18,612 bases of DNA from Pseudobdellovibrionaceae bacterium (GTDB taxonomy: Bacteria; Bdellovibrionota; Bdellovibrionia; Bdellovibrionales; JAMPXM01), in the NCBI GenBank assembly GCA_913776405.1, contig CAJYOV010000407.1, positions 1-18,612 on the forward strand. Reading direction: 5' to 3'. This document shows, piece by piece, positions 8,160 through 15,972 of the stretch. Both the position numbers and the translations under genes were made by a program. Under the pieces are notes generated by a model that did no database searches, was not told where the DNA came from, and was given only the letters and a program-made list of their open reading frames with translations. The first letter of the stretch is position 1. Every line of letters starts with the position of its first letter.

Positions 8160-10225
8160 TGCTGGCGACCCGCGGTCCGATGATCGCGATGTGGATTATG
8201 ATACAGCAAGTATTTCGCTGTCTCGTGTGAGCCTTCAGCTTGATCGATTAACTTTTTGGCCTCTGCTGGCATCTCAGCCGAAAGGTCTTTCAACGGTTCT
8301 GAAGAGTCGTAAGCGAACAAGCCCTTCACCTGACCAGGCGAACCGAACGTGTAGTATTTAGAGTTGATCATGCCGATCTGAGGCGGCGTTTGATACCACA
8401 CGTAAAGGAACGCGGCGCGATCAGCGTCAAACTTTGGATCGAAGAGATCGCGGCCCATCGAGTTGTTCCACGCTGGCTGACGAGCCCAGGCTGCAAGTGT
8501 CGGCATCACATCGACCTCGCTTGCAATCTTGTCGATCTTGCGTGGCTCAGGCATCACACCCGGTCCGTAAAACAGAAGCGGCACATGCCAGCGCGACAAT
8601 CCGAATTGCGCATAGCCTGGCTTCAAAGATGTCGCGCGGCCACTCGGTAAACCATGGTCCCCATGAATGACGAAGAGCGTGTTTTTGGAGTAAGGGCTTT
8701 TTTTCGCGATCTCGATGAAACGACCAAGCGCAAAATCCGAAAACCGAAGAGAGTTGTAATCCTCGTTTGAACCGTAGCCGCTGTCTTCGAGTTGCTTCGG
8801 TGTCAGGGTTTTTAATTCGAAGCCATCGCGTTCGACTGGGATTGTGTAAGGGCGGTGATAACCCGCCGTTTGGATCACGGCGATGAAAGGTTCTTTTTCT
8901 TTCGCGAGGCGCTCGTCTGCCTCTTTGAAAAGGGCAAGGTCAGAGATGCCCCAGACATCGGTGCGAGGCGCCTTATACATGCCTTCTTCGACGATCTTAA
9001 TTTGGTCGACGTTGTTAGCTACGACGCCGCGGATGTTGCCCCAGCTCGCACTGCCACCAATGAAGTAATAACGCTGATAATCTTGAAAGGCGTTAAAGAA
9101 CGAGTTCTGGTTTACGACAAGCGGGTTTCGAGTCGATGTCTTACCCACTGCGACGTCCGGTAGCGATGAGAAGACCGTGAACAAGCTTCGAGCCGTAGCT
9201 TCGCTCGGAACGAAGAAATTGGTAAAGAGTGTGCCTTCGTCAGCCATGCGATCAAAGTACGGTGTTGCTTCAAACTGCCCGCCGAAATGTTTCGTGCGGT
9301 AGGCTGCGAACGACTCCATCACGATGTAAACGATGTTCGGTCGCTTACCGACGCTAACTCGATCGGATGAGTCAGCCACCGGGCGCCCCTCACGAAGAAA
9401 GTTTAGCTTTTCGACGTCCGGTCTCGTGACGCCGTAGAACTCAGACGTTTCTGGGTAATAATGTCGAACGAGTTTTTCGTCATAGTTCGCGGCGCGCAGG
9501 TTCACCGTGTCGGCGAAGTAAAGAACCGGATTGAGGGCCATGGCGGCAACAAACGTGTTACCCGAAAAGAAAGCTTCGCTCCAGCGAAGGGGATACTGCG
9601 AGAAGTGGCCCCACAGCCCCGCAAAATAAAGAAGAAAGATCGCAAAGCCTTTTACCCAGGCAGATGGCCGCTTCCAACTATTCGATGCTGGTTCGCCAGC
9701 GCGCGAAGGTGTATTTCGCACAACCGAGAAGACCCACTTATTCAGCACGAAGGCGATTGCAGCTAAAGCGGCAAACCAACCAAAAATGATCCAAACGACA
9801 GGGTACGTTTGCCAAACCATCTCTGCGGAGATGAGAGGATTCTCAACGAACTTTAAGATCGTCGCATTGAGCCGGCCATTCAGATACGCGTAGAAGCCAA
9901 AATCCAGCGCGTAGAAGACGGCCACAAGCCCCGTCAGGACTGTCAGATACGAGAGCCAGAATTTTCTGGGGCCGGATTTTTCAGGATTTAAGAACGGCAG
10001 CCATCCAAAGACGGCTAACGGCAACACGAGTGCAAGAGCTAAGCGCAGATCGAAGCTAAGGCCAATCTGGAATGCTTTCGCTAAATCAGAGCTGCGGTAG
10101 TCTTGGGCGGTTCGATTGAAAACAAAAAAGAAGATCGCTCGAAGAGCGATAAAGAGAAAAAAGTAGAACACTGCCGCGCGAGCTAGCAGACGGAGTCGAG
10201 CCGGGATCGTCGAACTTTGTTTCAT
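8156..10225 (-). CDS. LtaS/OpgB-like phosphoglycerol transferase (sulfatase superfamily)
   Basis: A 689-residue inner-membrane protein. About five transmembrane helices (near 17-36, 58-77, 91-112, 142-161, 192-206) precede a periplasmic alkaline-phosphatase-fold domain. The LtaS-type metal and nucleophile positions are visible: E304 in YIVMESFA, the likely nucleophile T344 in SEATARSLF, and D523/H524 in HGDHG. Such enzymes move phosphoglycerol from phosphatidylglycerol to an acceptor: lipoteichoic acid in Firmicutes, periplasmic glucans or other glycans in Gram-negatives. The start at ATG 10225 is preferred because GAGG stands 5 bases before it and the first helix follows soon after; the in-frame TTG at 10264 lacks an SD. 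Upstream lie a perfect inverted repeat and a CRP/FNR-like site, so the gene is likely regulated separately from the CsbD gene. The acceptor is unknown; the neighbouring GT4 and PAP2 genes hint at envelope glycan work. Confidence 0.9.
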   Translation of the reverse strand: MKQSSTIPARLRLLARAAVFYFFLFIALRAIFFFVFNRTAQDYRSSDLAKAFQIGLSFDLRLALALVLPLAVFGWLPFLNPEKSGPRKFWLSYLTVLTGLVAVFYALDFGFYAYLNGRLNATILKFVENPLISAEMVWQTYPVVWIIFGWFAALAAIAFVLNKWVFSVVRNTPSRAGEPASNSWKRPSAWVKGFAIFLLYFAGLWGHFSQYPLRWSEAFFSGNTFVAAMALNPVLYFADTVNLRAANYDEKLVRHYYPETSEFYGVTRPDVEKLNFLREGRPVADSSDRVSVGKRPNIVYIVMESFAAYRTKHFGGQFEATPYFDRMADEGTLFTNFFVPSEATARSLFTVFSSLPDVAVGKTSTRNPLVVNQNSFFNAFQDYQRYYFIGGSASWGNIRGVVANNVDQIKIVEEGMYKAPRTDVWGISDLALFKEADERLAKEKEPFIAVIQTAGYHRPYTIPVERDGFELKTLTPKQLEDSGYGSNEDYNSLRFSDFALGRFIEIAKKSPYSKNTLFVIHGDHGLPSGRATSLKPGYAQFGLSRWHVPLLFYGPGVMPEPRKIDKIASEVDVMPTLAAWARQPAWNNSMGRDLFDPKFDADRAAFLYVWYQTPPQIGMINSKYYTFGSPGQVKGLFAYDSSEPLKDLSAEMPAEAKKLIDQAEGSHETAKYLLYHNPHRDHRTAGRQH

Positions 10226-10260
10226 ACAGACCTCGTCATACGCCCGACGACGAGGTCTGT
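10226..10260 (-). promoter_or_regulatory. Perfect 12-bp inverted repeat directly before the phosphoglycerol transferase start
   Basis: Arms at 10226-10237 (ACAGACCTCGTC) and 10249-10260 (GACGAGGTCTGT) are exact complements with an 11-base loop. The arm nearer the gene touches the ATG and holds the GAGG ribosome-binding site, so in the mRNA the hairpin would hide it. No T tract follows on either strand, so it is not an intrinsic terminator. A weak promoter reading (TTGGAC, 18 bases, TATGAC) falls across it, which would instead make it a DNA operator. Confidence 0.6.
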
Positions 10261-10263
10261 CCA

Positions 10264-10279
10264 AGTGATTCAGATCACA
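10264..10279. promoter_or_regulatory. CRP/FNR-like palindrome upstream of the phosphoglycerol transferase gene
   Basis: Read on the minus strand, TGTGATCTGAATCACT matches the CRP consensus TGTGA-N6-TCACA at nine of ten core positions; the shorter GTGAT-N4-ATCAC core also resembles FNR sites. It lies between the CsbD stop and the phosphoglycerol transferase start, 39-54 bases before the ATG. A CRP/FNR-family regulator is inferred and none is encoded in the window. Confidence 0.5.
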
Positions 10280-10288
10280 GAGCCGAGA

Positions 10289-10585
10289 TTAGTGCTTGAG
10301 ATCGTCCTGGCGCATCGACGTCTTTGCTTCGTCGATTTTCGCGTTCGCTTTGTCAGAAACTTTTTCGACCGTTTCTTTATGGCCTGCTTCGAATTTCTGA
10401 ATCAATTCGCTCAATTTCTGGCTGGCTTCTTCTTTTGCGTAGCCGAATTTTTGTTGAAGAAGACCGATCAACGATTGCGCATTACCTTGAGTTTTGTTGA
10501 CTTCGTCGTCCGTCAACTCGCCCCATGCTTTACGAACTTCGCCTTTAATTTCACGCCATTTGCCTGACAAGATTGAATCGTTCAT
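10289..10585 (-). CDS. CsbD-family stress-response protein
   Basis: A 98-residue soluble, highly charged helical protein. The N-terminal 60 residues match the CsbD-like family: WREIKGEVRKAWGELTDDEV, then a GNAQSLIGLLQQKFGYAKEEA segment. Members are small, induced in general stress, and biochemically uncharacterised. The C-terminal 38 residues continue as a charged helix, making this longer than the typical 60-70 residue member. An excellent SD (GGAGG, 6 bases before the ATG) predicts strong translation. The gene stands apart from the phosphoglycerol transferase gene, which has its own putative regulatory sites in the 63-bp gap, and it is divergent from the unknown exported protein at 10663. 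No clear sigma-factor motif was found in the 77-bp upstream region. Confidence 0.88.
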   Translation of the reverse strand: MNDSILSGKWREIKGEVRKAWGELTDDEVNKTQGNAQSLIGLLQQKFGYAKEEASQKLSELIQKFEAGHKETVEKVSDKANAKIDEAKTSMRQDDLKH

Positions 10586-10662
10586 GAGAACCTCCAGGCG
10601 CCAACTTAAGGGGTTTCGGGCACAAAACCTTCTCGATTCTTAGGCCTTCTTGTGAGGATTCC

Positions 10663-11451
10663 GTGATACGTCCCATAAAAAAAGCTGTCTGCTCTAATTG
10701 CGGAACCGCGGTTATGACTAGCAGCATGACTGACGCGCTCTCGAAGCCTGCGACCCTCCGAAAGTTTCAAAAGACCGAATTTCTTAAGCCAACTGCGCTC
10801 GCTCTGATACTAATCCTAGGCCCACTGGGTCTTCGCGCTGAGAACAAGATGCTGGTTCCTCAAAGCCTGCAGCGGATTCCCGTGACGACGAATCCCCTCT
10901 CGCTGCCTTCCAAAACTCAGTATCAAACTTTGGCGTCACATTTCTCGAGCGCCAAAGGCCTGTCGCTGAGTGATGTGAAAGGCTGGATTTCAGGGCGATG
11001 CTACTTCAAAGACAGCCCAAGCCAAGCGGTGCCGAGTCTCTTGATCGCGGACTCGAACGCACACTCGAAGACAGACGGGCCCGTTTTCAACGATTCTGAT
11101 TTTAGGCACATAACGCCGTTTGTGAATACCGAAGGGAAAGCCGACAAGTTTGACGAACTCGATGCCGCAGAATTGAAGTCGATTCGACAGGCTCTCCCAG
11201 CGGCTAGGATTTCAAACGCGTTTCCCGTTCGATCGAATGAAGAACTCGTGATCACGGGGCACCGAACGACCGATTTGGAGTCTCGCGCTTATCGCCTTCG
11301 CAAGCACGGTAAGTTTATTCTGTTGAAGCTTGAATGCGCTGAGAACAGTTACTGCACAAACATCAACTCATGGACCAACAACCGTTTCCTCGCCTACGAA
11401 GGCGAGGCCGTCGCTTACTGTTATTATTTTAAGCCTGTGGGACCCCGCTAG
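10663..11451 (+). CDS. Exported protein of unknown function
   Basis: Not recognised. The GTG start at 10663 has GAGG 5 bases upstream, giving 262 residues, but the hydrophobic signal segment (LKPTALALILILGPLGLRA, about 41-59) then lies after a 40-residue charged N-region containing a CxxC. Internal ATGs at 10714 and 10726 would give a more normal signal peptide but have poor SDs. The mature part has WISGRCYF, HRTTDLESRAYRLRKHGKFILLKLEC and NRFLAYEGEAVAYCYYF, with four cysteines that could form disulfides in the periplasm. The ending looks beta-rich. It is a single gene, divergent from the CsbD gene, and its last 23 bases overlap the end of the convergent channel gene. No function can be assigned. 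Confidence 0.75.
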   Translation: MIRPIKKAVCSNCGTAVMTSSMTDALSKPATLRKFQKTEFLKPTALALILILGPLGLRAENKMLVPQSLQRIPVTTNPLSLPSKTQYQTLASHFSSAKGLSLSDVKGWISGRCYFKDSPSQAVPSLLIADSNAHSKTDGPVFNDSDFRHITPFVNTEGKADKFDELDAAELKSIRQALPAARISNAFPVRSNEELVITGHRTTDLESRAYRLRKHGKFILLKLECAENSYCTNINSWTNNRFLAYEGEAVAYCYYFKPVGPR

Positions 11452-12937
11452 GCGAAGCTGGCGCTGGTTCGCGTGAGCCGGCGTCAAGTAAATCTACGCC
11501 GCCGCCGAGGGCGCGCACATCTTCTTCGTGAGAGTTATCGGTCCTCTGCGGCTTTGTTTTCGCGTGCCAAAGATTTTTTTCAGCCCGCTTTTTCGCGTCT
11601 TCATTCCGGCGGTCTGAATCGGCCGCCGCTTCATCACCCGACTCGAGCGTTTGAATCTTAAGTGCGTCCGTAAAGACGATTTCGCGCGATGGATCTGGAA
11701 GCGTGAATCCATTCGCAAGGAGTGCTTCTTTCACGCGGCTAATCGCTTCAGCTTTGACGGCCATGCCATTCGATTTCCGAATGTTGATCCAGAAATAAAT
11801 TTTGATATCCGCTGATGAGGCGCTCAGCGTGTCGAGACCGACCAAGATGGCAGGCTTTTGCAAGATATCCGGAATTTCTTTGAGCGTCGTCTCAATGAGC
11901 TCGCGCGCTTTTTGGTACGAATCGCAATAGCCGATACCGATCGTGAAGCCGAGACGTGTCTCTGGGTTCGCCGTTTTGTTTTTGATCGCCGACTGAATGA
12001 CCGTCGAGTTTGGAATCAGAACGTAATTTCCATCGGGGTCGAGAATCGTCGTTCCACGCATCGCAATATTCTGCACGAAGCCTTCGTAGTCGTTGTTACC
12101 AACAACGATGAGATCGCCTTTCGTGAAAGGGCTTCTGAACGCAAGCAACAGACCTGAAAGGTAGTTGCCCGCGATATCTTTGAAGGCAAAACCGAGAACG
12201 ATACCGACTGCGCCAGTACCGCCGATGATCGTTGTTGCAAGCCCCGAGAGGCCCGCCGTCTGAAGCGTCATGTAGAAGAACAAAATCCAGATCGGAACCA
12301 TCGTTACTTTCGTTACCGTCGAAAGTAAAAACGGATTGTCGATACGACGTGACCACAGTTTCGAGACACCGCGAGAAATGTACCGACCCGCGAAATAAAA
12401 GAGCGTGAACATCACAAGGGCGATCAGGATGAGTGGTAGGGCTCGCTTCGTGTGATCCACCAAAGCTTGAACTTCATTCCACGCGGGGCTGAGGTCGGTC
12501 ACAGGCTTCGTTTCAAGTTGCGCTCTGTTGATGACCGCAATGACGGCGGGAAGGCGGTCAGCTGTTTTTGCGAGCCACGCGAGTTGATCCGCGTTTTTCG
12601 CTTTGCCATCGAGAGTGACCATGCCGTTCTTCACCGAGATCCGAACGTCGGGGAACCAACCCGATTGGGTCGCGAGACTTGTGAGGATTTTTTGAGTTTC
12701 AACATCGTCGCGCGACGATGGAACGTCGACCACTTTTGCGCTGGACGCGCCTTGCCCCAGAACATCGGACGCTTGAGCTGGCTCGGCATCGGCGGCCTCA
12801 GCCGCGTCTGACGAAATCGCAAGCGTCAGTGCCGCGAAAATGATCGCAAGCATGAGAGCGAGACGCGAACTTGGTTTCAAAAGCCGAGAGGGCAAACGAG
12901 AGTGTGTTGTGTAAGAGACCGCATGTGAAGTTCTCAT
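11429..12937 (-). CDS. BON-domain MscS-family mechanosensitive channel
   Basis: A 502-residue membrane protein. It begins with a signal peptide or first helix (about 25-48), then a periplasmic BON domain (75-140, with VRISVKNGMVTLDGKAKN), two transmembrane helices, and the MscS core. The pore-lining helix is GGTGAVGIVLGFAFKDIAGNYLSG split over 239-262, followed by the beta domain (FTKGDLIVVGNNDYEGFVQNI, GNYVLIPNSTV) and the alpha/beta cytoplasmic part. MscS channels release solutes on hypo-osmotic shock; the BON domain may bind lipid or peptidoglycan. The C-terminal 75 residues are charged and low in complexity. ATG 12937 is preferred over the GTG at 12946 because AAGTGGA precedes it at good spacing. 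It may be expressed alone or after the lipoprotein genes, from which 97 bp separate it. Confidence 0.9.
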   Translation of the reverse strand: MRTSHAVSYTTHSRLPSRLLKPSSRLALMLAIIFAALTLAISSDAAEAADAEPAQASDVLGQGASSAKVVDVPSSRDDVETQKILTSLATQSGWFPDVRISVKNGMVTLDGKAKNADQLAWLAKTADRLPAVIAVINRAQLETKPVTDLSPAWNEVQALVDHTKRALPLILIALVMFTLFYFAGRYISRGVSKLWSRRIDNPFLLSTVTKVTMVPIWILFFYMTLQTAGLSGLATTIIGGTGAVGIVLGFAFKDIAGNYLSGLLLAFRSPFTKGDLIVVGNNDYEGFVQNIAMRGTTILDPDGNYVLIPNSTVIQSAIKNKTANPETRLGFTIGIGYCDSYQKARELIETTLKEIPDILQKPAILVGLDTLSASSADIKIYFWINIRKSNGMAVKAEAISRVKEALLANGFTLPDPSREIVFTDALKIQTLESGDEAAADSDRRNEDAKKRAEKNLWHAKTKPQRTDNSHEEDVRALGGGVDLLDAGSREPAPASPSGVPQA

Positions 12938-13034
12938 GTAGTCCACTTAAAAAGATATCGCCCCGAGGCTCAACCCTCCGTTGCCCGATACATCGAGAAC
13001 TTCACAAAATGCACGCTAATTTTGAATCAAAAGC

Positions 13035-13577
13035 CTACTGAGCTTGCTCTTGTCTTTTGTTCTCGCGCTCAGTGGCTTTCACGATCGCTCGAGAGAGCAC
13101 GATCTCGCGCCCGATGCGGTACAAGATCGACGCCTCTTCGAGTCCGTCGCTGGGCACTGGCTCTGCCGTCGCGAAGAAATCGCGATTGAGTTCGATCTGC
13201 TTTGTAACGATGACTTTCACGGCCGGCTTGTCGTCGTTTTTGCCGCGAACGAGTCGGATCAAAATGCGGTAACGATTGCCGAGCGATTCGTCGTTCGGTT
13301 TCCCGGGCGAACGAAAACGAGCTTCGCCCTTTACGTAGTCCGTCTCGAAGATGCCGGCCTCCGTATTGTCAACACGCTGAGGGTAACGAATCATGGCTTG
13401 CTTGATTGCGGACTCAACTTCTTCATACTTCGCGGTGTAGATGCGAGTGACAGGCTCGTTGAGTTTCAAAGTTCGCTTAAACTTCTCAGAGGCTGTTTCG
13501 GCGCAACCTGCGAAGGTCAACGCCGTACAGATGAGAGCGATCATCGTGATGAATGTCGTCGCACGCTTAGAGATCAA
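13035..13577 (-). CDS. Lipoprotein of unknown function
   Basis: A 180-residue protein when started at TTG 13577, which has GGAG 5 bases upstream and overlaps the stop of the preceding gene by 11 bases. A lipoprotein signal peptide ends in LTFAGC with the lipidated Cys at residue 25. The mature part resembles a single alpha/beta domain: RIYTAKYEEVESAIKQAMIRYP, GIFETDYVKGEARF, then NRYRILIRLVRGK and VKVIVTKQIELNRDFF, and a last helix, EEASILYRIGREIVLSRAIVK. The helix-then-GxxxTDY pattern recalls outer-membrane lipoproteins such as BamC, but that is only a resemblance. Coupled to the 495-residue lipoprotein upstream, so both probably act at the same envelope site. No family name can be given. 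Confidence 0.75.
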   Translation of the reverse strand: MISKRATTFITMIALICTALTFAGCAETASEKFKRTLKLNEPVTRIYTAKYEEVESAIKQAMIRYPQRVDNTEAGIFETDYVKGEARFRSPGKPNDESLGNRYRILIRLVRGKNDDKPAVKVIVTKQIELNRDFFATAEPVPSDGLEEASILYRIGREIVLSRAIVKATERENKRQEQAQ

Positions 13578-15054
13578 GCGCGCTCCGAGTGATGTGGGTG
13601 ACGGTCTCGACCGCTTTCGGACCAAATTCAGTCACGGTCACACCGTTTGCAACCGCACCGTAAGCCACTTCCCAGCGCATACGCTCTGGCGTGCCTGGCT
13701 CTGTCGATGGGAAAAGAGGTAACTCCATCTGAGCTGTCCATGCAGGTACATACACGTCCCACTGCGGTGTCTTGCGCTCAACTTTGATATCACCGTTCGA
13801 AACCATTTCGACTTTATTCAACGTCGCGAATGTCAAAACCGGTGTTAGAGACGCGGGCGCTGTCGGTTGATCGAGATTCAAAACTTGATTGCTCAACGTA
13901 GGCGCTTGAACCGCCGGCAAAAATTCAACGGCTTGAGACGCATTCGCAGGTAAGATCGCAGACGAAGTGAATTCGCTCGCTGCACCGGTTGTCGGCAAAT
14001 TCTTCGCGCGAAGCGAAGCCAAGATCAACTTCGGCGCTTGCGAGGCAGGAACAGCCAGTTGAACGCTAGAGCCGGCCGCGACGTTTTTAAGATCCGTCGG
14101 ATAGTACAGCGAGCCGTCCTGAGAAATAGCTGCCGCGAGGACGATATTGCCTTGCGCATAGCTGGGTGCTGTAAACGAAAGCGTCTTCCCCAGTGTTCCG
14201 CCGTTGACCGCAAGATTCAGCGACGTCGAGGCTTGATTCAGCATCACGTCGTTAACGCTGCCTTGGCGGAAGTCGATCGTATTTAAAATATCGAAGAACG
14301 ATTTTCCTGAGCGAAGATCATCAACCGTTTGGCGAAATGGCACCCGACCATGAAGAGCAACGAATTTGTACGCACCCTGCTCGGCTACGTAGCTGCGGTA
14401 CTGAGGTTTGTTGAAGCGAATCGGAAAGATGTAGTTTTCGGTCTGATCAGGGAACGTGATGTTGCTCGGAATCGTGAGGTCCTGACCGAGAACCGTCATG
14501 CGATCGATTTCTGGCGAAATCAGATGGCTCACGCCCAGATTCGCAACTTCTCGGCGCGAAATCGCTGGAATGACGAGGCCCAGATCGAGAAACCCGTCCG
14601 TGCGAAGTTGACCAAAACCGGAAGTCTGCCCCTTCAACTCGACTTTGCCGAAATTCACCGCGCGGCGAAGAACGAAAGTCGCTTGATTCGGAGTTGCGCT
14701 GAAGTAAGTCGCGCGAACAAAACCCGTTGCTTCAATCGTGACCGGTTGAGCATCTGTCCATTCACTTGGCGCAGCGAGAGCGCCTTTGTCGTTTGCACGT
14801 ACGACGTTGCCTGGGAACGGAACGTTTTCGCGAGGTCCGATCATGATTTTGGCGTTCGGGACTGGCTGGCCGTCTTGATCGAGAATCGAGAACGTTGCGG
14901 CTTGCTTGCTGAATGAAAGAAGAGAGGTAGATGCATCGGCGCCACCAGAGTTCAGGTCACTCGTGCCTAAGCGACTACAGGCAAAACCTGAAGTTGCTAC
15001 CAACACCATTTGCGCGATGAGCCCGATCGAACGAGCTGAGAGTCTTACGTCCAT
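13567..15054 (-). CDS. Large lipoprotein with carboxypeptidase-regulatory-like N-terminal domain
   Basis: A 495-residue protein starting at ATG 15054, with GGAGGGG just upstream; the in-frame TTG at 15069 is less likely. The signal peptide ends in SGFAC (Cys 26), a loose lipobox. Residues about 50-130 look like a carboxypeptidase-regulatory or CNA-B beta sandwich (FSILDQDGQPVPNAKIMIGP, then ANDKGALAA and VTIEATGFVRATY). The rest is beta-rich with many short Ala/Ser/Pro-containing strands and no catalytic motif. Such proteins are usually surface-exposed structural or binding proteins. First gene of a two-gene unit whose second member is also a lipoprotein (11-base overlap). A long-range dyad lies in its leader (see findings). 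Function unknown. Confidence 0.8.
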   Translation of the reverse strand: MDVRLSARSIGLIAQMVLVATSGFACSRLGTSDLNSGGADASTSLLSFSKQAATFSILDQDGQPVPNAKIMIGPRENVPFPGNVVRANDKGALAAPSEWTDAQPVTIEATGFVRATYFSATPNQATFVLRRAVNFGKVELKGQTSGFGQLRTDGFLDLGLVIPAISRREVANLGVSHLISPEIDRMTVLGQDLTIPSNITFPDQTENYIFPIRFNKPQYRSYVAEQGAYKFVALHGRVPFRQTVDDLRSGKSFFDILNTIDFRQGSVNDVMLNQASTSLNLAVNGGTLGKTLSFTAPSYAQGNIVLAAAISQDGSLYYPTDLKNVAAGSSVQLAVPASQAPKLILASLRAKNLPTTGAASEFTSSAILPANASQAVEFLPAVQAPTLSNQVLNLDQPTAPASLTPVLTFATLNKVEMVSNGDIKVERKTPQWDVYVPAWTAQMELPLFPSTEPGTPERMRWEVAYGAVANGVTVTEFGPKAVETVTHITRSALDL

Positions 15055-15141
15055 GAATCCCCTCCCCAATTGGCCTTGATTGCATCGCGCCGTCTAGGCG
15101 TAGGTCAATGGAATTACCAGCCAAATTGGGGAAAGCATTTG

Positions 15142-15170
15142 AAAACTCGCGCCTCTTGACACAAGGCGCA
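15142..15170 (-). terminator. Rho-independent terminator after the SDR gene
   Basis: On the minus strand GCGCCT (15169-15164) pairs with AGGCGC (15154-15149) around a nine-base loop and is followed by a TTTT tract (15145-15142). It lies 14 bases after the SDR stop and closes the operon that starts at 17251. Confidence 0.7.
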
Positions 15171-15183
15171 TCAGTCTGCTCGA

Positions 15184-15972
15184 TCAAACAGCGGTGTAGC
15201 CGCCATCGACGAGATGATAACTGCCCGTGATGAACGACGCTCGATCCGAGAGCAGAAATGCAACAAGCTCGGCAACTTCTTGCGGTTGCCCCAAGCGGTG
15301 CATCGCATGTTTCGTCTCAAGCGCCTTTTTCTCTTCGGGCTTTTGATTGTTCAAGAGCGGAGTCTCGATGAAGCCAGGGCCAACTGCGTTTACGCGAATG
15401 TTCTTCTGCCCGTATTCCCACGCCGCTGTTTTCGTAAGCCCGAGAACGGCGTGTTTCGCCGCCACGTAGTCTGACGAGCCAGCGAACCCCACACTTCCCA
15501 AGATCGACGCCATGTTAACGATCGAACCGCCACCCGCTTTCAACATCGCTGGAATCTGATATTTCATGCAGTAAAACACGCTGTTTAAGTTTACTTCGAT
15601 TGTATTTTTCCAGCCGTCGACAGGAGCATCGGCAACCTGTTTCGCAACACCACCGATCCCCGCATTGTTAACGCCGAAATGAAGCCCGCCAAATTTCTTT
15701 ACGATTTCTTCGGTCACGTCTTTCACATGATCTGCGTTCGTAACGTCGAGCTTGAACGCTTCAGCCTTGCCGCCGGCTTCACGAATTTTCGTCGCCACTT
15801 TTCCTGCGTGATCGTAATTCAAATCCGCAACCGCGACCGTCGCACCACGTTTCGCTAACTCAAGCGCAACCGCTTCACCAATCCCCGAACCGCCGCCGGA
15901 AACAAATGCCACTTTTTCTGAGAATTCAGTTTCAAGATTCAGATTCGTTTTTGAGTTTGAAATCGTTTTCAT
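15184..15972 (-). CDS. Classical short-chain dehydrogenase/reductase (SDR)
   Basis: A 262-residue cytoplasmic oxidoreductase with every classical SDR motif: the nucleotide-binding GGGSGIG (26-32), D50 at the end of strand beta-2 (favouring NAD(H) over NADP(H)), NNAG (102-105), the catalytic S156, Y169 and K173 (SSDYVAAK), and PGFIETPL after strand 6. The end, LVDGGYTAV, is typical. The sequence is of the general glucose/3-oxoacyl-reductase-like group; the substrate cannot be told. AGGAGG stands 6 bases before the ATG and lies inside the end of the broken aldo/keto reductase gene, which it overlaps as ATGA. It is the last gene of the operon with the NTF2-like gene and appears intact, although its neighbour is not. 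Confidence 0.93.
   Translation of the reverse strand: MKTISNSKTNLNLETEFSEKVAFVSGGGSGIGEAVALELAKRGATVAVADLNYDHAGKVATKIREAGGKAEAFKLDVTNADHVKDVTEEIVKKFGGLHFGVNNAGIGGVAKQVADAPVDGWKNTIEVNLNSVFYCMKYQIPAMLKAGGGSIVNMASILGSVGFAGSSDYVAAKHAVLGLTKTAAWEYGQKNIRVNAVGPGFIETPLLNNQKPEEKKALETKHAMHRLGQPQEVAELVAFLLSDRASFITGSYHLVDGGYTAV

Noticed and set aside
10226..10264. Extension of the phosphoglycerol transferase start to TTG 10264
   Set aside because: There is no SD before the TTG, while ATG 10225 has GAGG 5 bases upstream and is followed directly by the expected first helix.
13020..13034. TTTTGAATCAAAA palindrome before the channel gene
   Set aside because: Short, AT-only dyad with no adjacent promoter or terminator signal; could be chance.
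13044..13592. 182-residue plus-strand frame opposite the small lipoprotein gene
   Set aside because: Antisense shadow; the minus strand carries a lipobox and an SD.
14329..14916. 195-residue plus-strand frame inside the large lipoprotein gene
   Set aside because: Charged, featureless translation opposite a gene with SD, signal peptide and coupled neighbour.
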